Below, one piece after another: positions 43,337-52,835 of a stretch of 64,000 nt of DNA (position 1 is its first letter; the number at the start of each line of letters is the position of its first letter). The translations under genes and the position numbers were made by a program. The DNA is from Phytopythium helicoides (lineage: Eukaryota > Oomycota > Peronosporomycetes > Pythiales > Pythiaceae), in contig JANFNE010000057.1 in assembly GCA_024867545.1 (NCBI GenBank), positions 1-64,000 on the forward strand. Direction: 5' to 3'. The notes under the pieces are model-generated. The model was not told where the DNA came from. It searched no databases and saw only the letters and a program-made list of their open reading frames with translations.

Positions 43337-44331
43337 TTCGGCGGCACGGCACTTGCTCTGGAGGGCGAGGACGGTGACGCCTTCGCCCGCAACGCAATGC
43401 TCGCGCGTCTACGGCGCGTGGGCCGCATGCTGCCCAAGGTGCGCGTGTGGAGGTTCCTGGCGTCCGAGGAGTGGTTGCAAGAGGTGCTGAGCGACGACTG
43501 CCGCGCTCTATCGCTCGCTCTTCACCATGCTCTTCGCGGCCGGGAGATATTTACGGCGATGCTGTAGCCGCACAGGGAGAACCGCGCGCTCGCCAAGGCA
43601 ATGGTGACCGCCAAGGTCTACCTCGGGTGCTGCAGCTGCCTGGAGGCTCCGCGTACGGACCCTTCAAGCCATACATCTACCGCCAGGTGCTCAATCTGCT
43701 GCGCAAGTGGGTCATGCTCATGGCCAAGGAGCCCGACGAGGACCGTGGTAAGAAAGCCGGGGGACGCAGACGAGCAGCAGCAGCGCTGGCGCAGAGAGGA
43801 CGCAAGGACCGAAGAAGAGCGAACGAAGACGACGACGACGGCGAGAACGACGTCGACGACGATACTTGCGGCTTGAATGAGGAGGCTGAACCTACGCAGC
43901 ATCGCCAGTTGACACAGTTCGGTCTCGACCTGCTCGACATGCTCGGCGAGTTCATTCGCAACTCGTCGCTTGCTACCAGTCGAGAGTTCATCATACCGAC
44001 GATCGAGATGCAGGTGTACCTCCAGACGGCGGTCGCCCCGGCAAACGACGCGACCAACGCAGCCATGATTGAGAAGACCAGGGAAGTCCTGACGTTGCTT
44101 ATTGCGGGCTCGCACGGCGATGTCATGGAAATTGCGCGCGGCATCGTACACTGCTACCACATCCTTGGTGTATCCTTCCAGAACGTGTCAGCCAAGGAAA
44201 ATCGCTCTGCACTTCGCTTCCACAAGCTTTCAGTGGAGATCGTGGGCCAGGTAGTGCACCAGCTACTTGTGCGACTCAACTCTGATGGGGTTGACAACGA
44301 TGTTATCGCAAATCGGCTCTCATTGCTGTGA
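43337..44331 (+). pseudogene. 5'-truncated, frameshifted gene of unknown family
   Basis: Good coding-like sequence begins right after an acceptor-like CTGTTTAG (43329-43336), only 58 bp from the end of the repeat arm. The first frame (from 43337: DAFARNAMLARLRRVGRM, then FLASEEWLQEVLSDDC) breaks near 43505. Short in-frame pieces then alternate among three frames (YRSLFTMLFAAG, DIYGDAVAA, ENRALAKAMVTAKVYLG) until about 43650. From there one frame runs cleanly to 44331 (FKPYIYRQVLNLLRKWVMLM, then an acidic linker and helical tail). It appears helical and intracellular; I do not recognise the family. The 5' exons are missing, probably lost or displaced by the inverted duplication. Sequencing error could explain some shifts but not the missing start. 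Confidence 0.7.
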
Positions 44332-45113
44332 CTTGATGCTACAAAATATCTGTATCCAGTCTCCGAATCGATCGGACGAGCGACAGCGCGCCCTGGCGTA
44401 CTCTTTCTCGATGGCAATGGGGAAGTGCATCAATGATGGTTGAAGACTCGTTTTCCTCGAGGAGGAGCGCGTTCGACTCACTCGATTCCTTGGCAGCTAC
44501 TCGCGTTGCATCCAAGGCACTTAGCTGTCGAGCTTTGTGACGTGCAGCAAAAGTTTTGGAGCATTCATGTAATAATTTAAAATGTTGTTGATTGGACGAA
44601 ACCTCGATCTAAACGTGCAGTGATTGGCTGAAAGTAGAAACTACGCTGAGCCAACCATGTCATTTCGAATCGCCAGACGCCGCAGTGTTGTCAAGCGGGC
44701 GAGGTGCTCATTCCAGCTTTCGTCGGTCCAAGCGCGCACTTCTGTAGCAGTCTGTCCATTCCACGAGCTCCTTGCTCTCTTTGCACGGTGGCTGTGCATA
44801 TTGATACCTGTCCGTAGTGGGAAACAGTGATTTACCATTTTTGGTCTCGTTCGTATGAGGCGCGGCGTGTGTCGCTGCGTCATTTGATTCGAATCGGAAA
44901 GCTGAGTTTCCCCACACCAATTCATGCATCTTGAACGTACAAAGTAGAAGGCCAAAGCGCCAGAGGTCGAGCCCATGGACGTATTGTCTGGTGGTGAGAG
45001 CACATGGAGAGCGTGTCGCTCGCTGCGTTCATCAACGCCAGAATTGACAAAGCAACGCACAAATGCTTTGCACGCGACCGATGCCTGCAACCCATGTATT
45101 TCAACGTTTATCA
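44332..45113. other. intergenic, possible minus-strand relic
   Basis: 782 bp without a firm gene. A minus frame at 44929-44708 and a second at about 44780-44641 read like two parts of one protein in different frames (GLDLWRFGLLLCTFKMHELV; WTDESWNEHLARL), perhaps a decayed gene with a kinase-like segment. Confidence in this is low. Confidence 0.3.
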
Positions 45114-48100
45114 TCACAGAAGAGCGCCGTCTTGCGCCATGCCGGCGGCGACGCGAGCCTGCTCCAATGCCTGCACACTGCGAAAGTACCGGACGAGTTG
45201 GTCACGCAGTCGACGCTCGCGATCGCGCACCTCTGCGACGGCACCAGCATCTCGAACGTTCTCTACAGCAAACTTGGCGGCGTCTAGTACAGCATCAAGC
45301 AGGTGGAACGAAATCCACGGCAGCGCAGTAGACCGAGACGCGGCGTCAATCGCGCGCTTCTGGAACCCGGCTTCTCCGTCCTGCATCAGCAGTTCCGAGG
45401 ACGCAGAGACCGTCTGTTCCGCAAGAGCGAGCGCATCCAGCAACAGACCGTGCTTCAGATACAGCACTAGCAATTTGCTGGGGTTGCCGCGAACCGGGTG
45501 TCCAAGGTCTTCATAAAGCCAGTCGGGCAGCACGGGCTTGTGGTTGGTCGCGTCCCACTCGAGGATCGTCTCGGCTGCCAGCTCGAGCTGCTCAAGCGAT
45601 TCAGTGGCACGAAGGTACAGCTCTAGCATATCCCAACACAACGTGCAGCTCTCGCTGGTGATGGCGGCATTGCCAAACTCATTTGCGACGCAGTAGCGGG
45701 CCAGCGACTTGGTGATGTTGCCAAACCGCTTGCTTACCGACGACCCACTCTTGCCAGTCTCGCCCTTGCGTGCAATATCCACCGCAAGCTCTATTGCGAG
45801 CGTCGCCGCCTGCCTCTTCTCCGAAATGGTCATTTGACCATGACTCGTGCCACGAATAACGCGTGAATCTGACCATCGACTGACGATCGATGATGTGGAC
45901 AGCCCACCATCGCGCTGCCCAGTTTCACCACTTACGCACGCTTGAACCGCCGCGTCAATCAGCAGCGAAATCACCTCGTCACCGCTCATACTGCTCAGGA
46001 GTGCGCTCTCTTGGAGCCCAAACACGTGCAAAAGCCGCAGCTTGCCGTCCAAGACTGCGAGTTCGCGCTCCACGTCTTCAAGCGATACGAGGTGAAGCGC
46101 CGCTGAGTTGGTCGCAGCAGACTCCTTCGCATTTTCAATTGTTGCGACGGAGCGAATGAGTTCTTCAGTGTGAAGCTTGCGCACAATCCACTGACTTTCC
46201 TCGGGTAGCAACAAAAGAGAAACTCGAGCCGCGTTCAGCGCATCGCGTTGAGCCCTGAGGGCCTCAGCAACGACGGATGGTGAGCTCGTTTGCGCGAGCC
46301 GAAGACGCAACGCGAGCGAGTACATGGCAGCAGCCGCGTTCGCTGGTTGCTGACGCCGTGAGTAGAAAGCAAACAACAAGTTGTAATGCAGCAGCACGCT
46401 GCGGTCCAGACGCGCGCTTTCGCTGTTGGCAGTTCCAAACCCGGTGAAGCCCAAGACGCTACCGCTTGTAATCACGTTCGCGTTAGCCGCTTGCCACTGT
46501 AACTGCTTCTCCACGTCAGCCTCGACGGCACCCCACTGCAAATCACAGACGAGGTCCAGTCGGCCGTATCGACACAGCTCCTTCACCAAGTAGCTCGCAC
46601 ACTCTCCTGCCGTATTCATTTCGTCATCACCTCCCGGTGTCTTGTTTGAGGCTGTGGGCGAACCGAGTCCTGATGTGACAGACGCAGATGTAGATGCTGA
46701 TGCCGCGAGGTCCATAATATGCACGAGCGCAAGGTGCGCATCGCGGAACAGTTGCTCCTCGACTGAGTACTTAAACACGTTGACCCACACGAATGACTGG
46801 AGCGCCGCGTCCGCAACCGCCCTGTTAAACCCTTGCGTTGCAATTGTCCACAAGAAACCAAGGATCTGCTCGTAGAAACCGCGAGGGATTGTTTGCTTGA
46901 GAACGCCGACAACTTCATAAATGAATCGCTCCGCAGCGCGGCGAGTATTCTCGTCGTCTTCGTGGAGACTACCGAACTCGTACTTGTCCGAGTAAAAGGA
47001 TGAGAGGCAAATGTTAAAGCATCGAATAGCTTGCTGGAAACACCAGTACGCGTGGTCCTTGTCTTCTTGCTGAGCCGCGACCTGTCCTTCGCACGCGAGG
47101 CATTCTCCGATGGAGCGAACATACTGATGCAGCATTTTGTCTCCAATTTCTCCAGCGTCAAGCTTGATTCCACCGTTCAGACTAATATCACTCAGGTTAC
47201 AACAGAACATCGCACGCAGCAGCTTGAATTGCTTGCGCTTCTGCAGAAACCGAACGAGGGACTCATTTGGCTGAGAGACGTACTGGAGAATCTCCCGAGT
47301 GAAAGTAGCAAGCACATTGTGTGATTGCTCGCTTTGGACGCGATTGTCTACAAGCGCGACCTGCAGCACTGACAGCGAGCGTTTGAATGCAGTTGAGCGG
47401 CTCAAGCGTACGTTGACGTCCCGGAGGAAAAACTGAAGGAGGGGCGGCAGCAACGTGGCAGACGACTTGGACGCCACTACATCCAGTTCCGATGCGTGCG
47501 AAATATTCTGGCTAGCGATCCAGCGGCTCAACTCCCAGCGCTGATAGATCGTAATTGCCTTGGGAAGGTACACCTGCAGAATCCGCTTGAGTACAGCGGG
47601 TTCAATAAATGCTGGACGCGAGTCCACGAGGTACGACAGCAGCAGCACAACGCGTAGCGCCTGGTTGCACATCGAGTCCACCGTCCGCGAAGCCACCTGG
47701 TCAAACGCGAAGCACATTTCGTTACCGGAGAAGAATGCACGACGCCCAGCATAGTACTCGCCAGAGCTAGCAGCCGTTGCCGACGCATCACTCATCTCGA
47801 AGTCTTCTTCTGCGTCTTCCTCATCATCATCTTGACCTGGACGTTTAAGAGGCGATGCTGGCTTGAACGATCCAGACCCGCTCCACATCTCGAATGGAAA
47901 CAAATGATCAACAAGATCACGGAAGACCTGTTCATGGAAGGTTGCGTCTGCGCCAATGATCTTGCTCAAATGCAAAACTGCTCGCGTCAGCTGAATCTCC
48001 GGAGAAATAACTTGAGCGCCACGAGCACCAGCAAAGCTACCGCTGAGTCCCAGACGAACACAATGTCGTGCCAGCGCAACAAATGACTCCACCTTCCACT

Positions 48101-50296
48101 CAGAAACAATATCTGCGACCTCACGATGAATCAACGAGCGGAAGCTACCACTCGGGAAAGCATCAAATGCCGGTAGCACGTGAGTAATCAAATCGCGCAC
48201 ACACTCGGCTCCCGCGCTGGATCCGTGCGGCAGGAAGGCAGCACTGATCGAAGAGGCTGCTGGGAACAACAGCGAGATGCGGTTGCGTCGAAGCAAGACG
48301 GGGCACCCTGGAAGCAACGAGTTTGTCGCGGTCGCAAAGCCGATCGGAACGTTCTCTGTCCGCCAGTGCTTCGCGCAAAGTGCAATAATGTCTTTCCACA
48401 GCTCGATACGCAGAATGTTGGGTTGAGCTGCATGTCGGGTCATTGCAACGGCGCCGCTGTTTACCATCGAAGTCATCCGTTCGGCCACAATTCGGACCAG
48501 AAGGCTCTTGTACTTCGATTGCTGGTACCCAAGCTGGGAGAAGTGCGCGTGAAGTGACGCATTCTTACCGCCGGAGAACTCAAGCGCTGCCATGTATAGG
48601 TTCTGACGTGAGAATCGACCTGGATGAAGAACACGTTCACAAAAGTAGTCCTATACCAGTGTGTTAGAGCAACCATAATCTTATGAGCCAATCGGTGATT
48701 TAGACTTACATCGATGCGGGCCTCGACGTCTTCTTCCTTGAGGTCAAACGGCCAGTTTTCATCATCTGCTTGATATTGAAGCATCTGATCATTCAGACTG
48801 CTAACCGCATCGCCCTGGATTGTTCGAGGACCCGTGAGTGCCATGGGGTTTGGATGGCTGAAGACGACATCTCCGTCAGAGGAGCGCCAGGCAGAGAACA
48901 AGTAGTTCTTGTCCACAGCAAAGTCGACCATTTTCAGCCGCTTGTGGTTGTTACTACCGAGTAGGCTCTCCGAAGCTTCGCCAACTGTAAACACTCGCGC
49001 AATAGCTAGGTCAAGGTCAGCTTGACCAGTCGATGCTAATGGTGAGATATCGCCGCGGAGGAGAAAAATCTCCTGAGAGTAACCGGCCGTTGTGTCAATG
49101 TGAACCAGTAGACGACAGTTGTCGCTGGATGTCGACGAAAGCGAGACTACCTTGGCGGCGATGGCGCTCACCTCAGCTGAATCCGCACCCGGCACAATGG
49201 AGGCAGCCTCAATCGCACTAAGCTGTTGCTTCCCGAGGCATGACTGGCTACCGTAAGACCAAGCACGTAGCACGCAGTCGGCTGAAATGGTGATAAGGCA
49301 GACGTCGTTCTCCTCGCTGTCGTCCTCGCTCTCGATAGGGAAGCAGGTCATGGCCAGCACCGATGCGCGACGACTGTCATCGCTCTGTCGCGATTTGAGC
49401 AAGCCATGCCACAACCATTTGACCATCGACTCGTCAGAAAACGCAAACTCCTGCACCTCGCCGCCAGCAGACGTTGATGACGGCAAGCCGAAGTTGACGC
49501 CAAGCACGCGACCGGTATCCGTACCCAGCGTTAGGTTGAATTCATTCACCCATAGGGCGACAGTGATGATCTCATCGGGGGCGAGGTTCTCCATGACGTC
49601 GCACTTGACTGCAGTCGCAAGCTTTGCAGGGTACGCCGCGGGGTCAGCTTGCGCGAACACGCTCTGCGTCTCATCCAAGGACACGGCGTAGGTGAAGTGG
49701 TGGATCGTTCCTGCATGCGTCACGATGTTGATGGTCACGCTGTTGTCCTCCCACGCCTCGACCGCAAACACGCCCGTGGCCACGACCGGAGCTGTTCTCA
49801 ACGCGCGCTCGTCAGCCACACACCCCAGCAGCCACCGCACCAGCACAACCCCAGCAACTCACTAGGAAACTCCAGGCGGATGCCATTCTGGCTCAGCGAC
49901 GCGTGCAGGCTCCACTCGCGCAGCACCACGACGTTCTTGACCACCCTCCAGCTGCACAACCCCGTCGTCAGCACCTCGCTCCCCTCTTCTGCGTCCTCCC
50001 ATCAACACCGCATCGCACCAAACGAAGCGGTCCTTGAGCGCTTCGTTCTGGAAGTAGAAGCTGCCCGAGCCCGTGCACTCGAGCGAGCGCACTGCGCAGT
50101 CAACCAGTCAGCTCCGAAGACGAGACAGGCGCTCAACCGCCGCCTCCCCACCTCTCGCGAAGCTCTTGGCGGGCTGCGCGCGCGCGCCGGCAGGTAGCGC
50201 GACGGGAAACGTCGGCAGCGCACCCGCCGACAGCTCGTTGCCGTCCGCCGCGTCCTCGAAGCGCGCGAACTGCGCCTCCTGCAGCCGCGCGGCCAT
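45114..50296 (-). CDS. NUP160: Nucleoporin NUP160/Nup120
   Basis: Scaffold subunit of the Y-shaped (Nup107-160) nuclear pore complex. I read five exons on the minus strand: 50296-50152, 50091-50019, 49951-49863, 49791-48710 and 48650-45114, about 1,641 residues. Introns are 60, 67, 71 and 59 bp (GTGGGG, GTGCGA, GTGAGT, GTAAGT). Phases match at every junction, and exon 3 gives the expected propeller strand (WRVVKNVVVLREWSLHASLS). The N-terminal part is a beta-propeller; from about residue 470 it is helical (DYFCERVLHPGRFSRQNLY after the last intron, typical of this family). The C-terminus ends in a basic-acidic helix (RDQLVRYFRSVQALEQARVA). The first two junctions are the least certain. It is divergent from the SFT2 gene. 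Confidence 0.85.
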
Positions 50297-50374
50297 GGTC
50301 CACTCGCCTAATGGAGCACCGACACCTCGGTTTCCCTTTCGCGCTAAGTACGAACTAGGACGGTGGCAAGAGTA

Positions 50375-50411
50375 GTGCCTCTAGCCACATCTTCGATGTG
50401 GCTAGAGGCAC
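50375..50411. repeat. perfect 17-bp hairpin with 3-nt loop
   Basis: GTGCCTCTAGCCACATC, then TTC, then its exact reverse complement. It sits between the divergent starts of NUP160 (50296) and SFT2 (50505). A stem this long and perfect is very unlikely by chance. It could form a cruciform or an RNA hairpin in a 5' leader. Confidence 0.9.
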
Positions 50412-50504
50412 AAGACCGCGGAGAATGGAAGCTTTGGGGGGGCGGAACATTGGATCGCAAGCAGCAGAAGGCGACCGGCAGCGCTGCGGCTCGAGGCGGC
50501 GAGC

Positions 50505-51050
50505 ATGATGGACAAGCTGCGGCAGCAGAAGCAGAAGCTGCTGGACCCGGAGGCGGGGCAGCCGCCCAGCGAGGCCGCCAACCTGCGCGCGAGCATTAAC
50601 TCGCTGTGCCCGAGCCTGTCGTACCAGGAGCGCATGATCGGCTTCCTCACCTGCTTCGTGCTCGGCTTCCTGCTCTCGATCGGCTCGACCTTCCGCCTCG
50701 CGCGCCTCGTGCACGGCAACCCGGCGCCCTTCGCCATCGCCTACACGCTGGGCAACCTGCTCTCGCTCGGCTGCACCATGTTCTTCGTGGGGCCCTGCAA
50801 GCAGCTCGAGAGCATGCTGCACTCCAAGCGCCGCTGGTCCGCGGCCGTCTACCTGCTCTTCATGGTCGTCACGCTCGCGCTGTGCTTCTCGCCGCACGTG
50901 CCGCACCGCGTCGGGCTCGTGCTGCTCTCAGTCATTATCCAGTTCGCGGCGCTGGTCTGGTACACGCTCTCCTTCGTGCCCTACGGCCGCAGCATCGTTG
51001 TCTCCTGCTGCAAGCGCGCTGTCGGTATGAACACCTCGGACGACGTGTGA
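50505..51050 (+). CDS. SFT2-like vesicle transport membrane protein
   Basis: Small Golgi/endosome membrane protein of the Got1/SFT2 family, involved in retrograde vesicle fusion. 181 residues, one exon. A hydrophilic N-terminus (KLRQQKQKLLDPEAG) precedes four transmembrane segments. The SLSYQERMIGFLTCFVLGFL and GNLLSLGCTMFFVGPCKQ segments are typical of the family, as is the short tail after SFVPYGRSIV. Length is normal. It is convergent with the small gene at 51164-51439. Confidence 0.92.
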   Translation: MMDKLRQQKQKLLDPEAGQPPSEAANLRASINSLCPSLSYQERMIGFLTCFVLGFLLSIGSTFRLARLVHGNPAPFAIAYTLGNLLSLGCTMFFVGPCKQLESMLHSKRRWSAAVYLLFMVVTLALCFSPHVPHRVGLVLLSVIIQFAALVWYTLSFVPYGRSIVVSCCKRAVGMNTSDDV

Positions 51051-51129
51051 CCACGAGGCCAAGGCGCAGCGACTACTGCAGCGCTCGTGTCCATGGACAA
51101 ATAAACGTGTTGGTTGGCGTGTGTTATCG

Positions 51130-51151
51130 CTCTCTCTCTCTCTCTCTCTCT
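51130..51151. repeat. (CT)n microsatellite
   Basis: An 11-unit CT run between the convergent stops of SFT2 and the Pkr1-like gene. Confidence 0.9.
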
Positions 51152-51163
51152 TTGAGGCGACCG

Positions 51164-51439
51164 CTAGTCCGTCTTGGCGCGCGCGCTCTGCTGCTTGGAC
51201 GCGTCCGAGGCGCCAGCGGCTGGCACCGCCTTGAGGTTGTTGGCCTGGACGATGAAGACGTTGATGGAGACCGTGAGCCCCACGACCAGGAACAGCAGCA
51301 CGAACACGTGCACCGAGTCGTCCAGCTCCGTGTACACCACGGCCAGCATCACCGAGAAGAGCAGCAGCAGCACCAGGTTGAGCGCCACCACGAACTCGCG
51401 GCTGCCCGGCCGCAGCACGTTGGCCACCAGCCCCGCCAT
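51164..51439 (-). CDS. Small two-helix membrane protein, Pkr1-like
   Basis: 91 residues from the ATG at 51439; an upstream TTG frame is not used. Two hydrophobic segments (ALNLVLLLLFSVMLAVVY and VFVLLFLVVGLTVSINVFIV) are joined by a short acidic loop. The NVLRPGSREF lead-in and the GLxxSINxF ending of the second helix resemble Pkr1, the ER protein that assists V-ATPase assembly in fungi. The C-terminus is Ala/Lys-rich and polar. Similarity is by pattern only; another small ER protein family remains possible. Confidence 0.65.
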   Translation of the reverse strand: MAGLVANVLRPGSREFVVALNLVLLLLFSVMLAVVYTELDDSVHVFVLLFLVVGLTVSINVFIVQANNLKAVPAAGASDASKQQSARAKTD

Positions 51440-51608
51440 GTTGCCGTCGCTCCAAGGGATCTTCCAGCACCCCTCGCCGCCCCTCCCTTTTTCAGCCAAT
51501 CAAATATATTTATACTGTATTTTAGCGAATCAAAATGATGTAACGTATGACTACTAGGTAGTCGACACGGTGAAAAGCGAGCGGAAATGCGCGGGAAAGC
51601 CGGCTGGC

Positions 51609-52753
51609 ATGCACTTGGCGAGCTGTCGAGCGCTCCGAGGGCTCGAGATGCAGCTCCGCAGCAACAGGAAGCGCGCGATCAGCGCGTCGGCAGCTGCGCT
51701 GGCGCCTGCGGAAGCTGCTGGCGAAGTTTCAGATGCGCAAGTGGCCGAGAAGCCGCGCAAGGCCCCGCGACGCGCTGCGAACCCGAAGCTCCAGCAAGTT
51801 CCAGCGGCACCTGGCGATGGCGACAAAATCCTGTACAGATACGAGACGCTGGTGCCGGCGACGCTGGTGCGGCGCTACAAGCGCTTCCTGGCGGATGTCG
51901 TGCTGCTGCCGGCGGGCCCAGAGGCTTCGTCGGCCGAGGTGGAGCAGGAGGAGATCACGGTGCACTGCCCCAACACGGGGCCGATGGTTGGCATGCTGGA
52001 CGAGCCATCGCCGCGCATCCAGCTGTCCAAGAGTGCGGATCCCAAGCGCAAGTATGCGTACACGCTCGAGATGATCCAGATCAGCGTACGCTGTGCTCGA
52101 TGCGCTGCTCGTGGCTTTGACTGAGGACTGAAGGAGTGGGGTTGACATGTTGACAGAACGGCGAGCGCAACGTATGGATTGGCGTGCACTCGGCGCTGGC
52201 CAACCGCATGGTGGAGCGCGCGCTGCTCTCGCGGTGGATGCCCGAGCTTGGCGCTTACGATGCCGTGCAGCGCGAGGTCAAGTTCGCCAAGAACAGCCGC
52301 GTGGACTTTATCCTATCGACGACCGATGAAGACGGCGCCGTTACCCACGAAAAGTACGTCGAGGTCAAGAGTGTCACGTTGGCGTTGAGCTCCGACAATG
52401 CTCCCGATCGCTGCGCCGTGTTCCCCGACACAGTTTCGACGCGCGCGCAGAAGCACGTGACCGAGCTTACCGAGCTGGTGGAAGCGGCGGCCAAGAAGAA
52501 GCAACGAGCTGTCAGCGGCGCCATCGTGTTCCTTGTCCAACGCGATGACTGCCAAGAGTTCGCACCGTCCATCGTGCACGATGAAAAGTTTGCGGAGCTA
52601 TGTGCAATCGCGGCCAAGAGTGGCATCCAACTGCTCGCCTACGCCTGCTCACTCGAGCCAGACGAGTTGTCTTGCACGGGTCAGGTTCGCCTCCTCCATG
52701 CGTTGCCACTGAAACACCTTGTAAAGGACAACAAGGATGACGAGGGGAAATAG
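51609..52753 (+). CDS. SfsA-family protein
   Basis: Homologue of bacterial SfsA (sugar fermentation stimulation protein). Two exons, 51609-52085 and 52157-52753, about 357 residues; the 71-bp intron (GTACGC...GACAG) is phase 0. Visible family signatures: TLVRRYKRFLADV, the HCPNTGPMVGM block, and after the intron VWIGVHSALANRMVERAL. D at VDFIL and E/K at YVEVKSV match the PD-(D/E)XK-like arrangement of the C-terminal domain, so the putative active site is intact. The N-terminus (MHLASCRALRGLEMQLRSNRKRA) is Arg-rich and could target mitochondria. The biochemical role of SfsA is not settled even in bacteria. It is convergent with NOC1, 82 bp between stops. Confidence 0.88.
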
Positions 52754-52835
52754 GGCCAGCTACAACAACACAGGAGGTTTTACTCAGCGAAGAAAAAAGT
52801 ATGAATTTGCTCTATAGATCGGTCCACCAGCTAAT

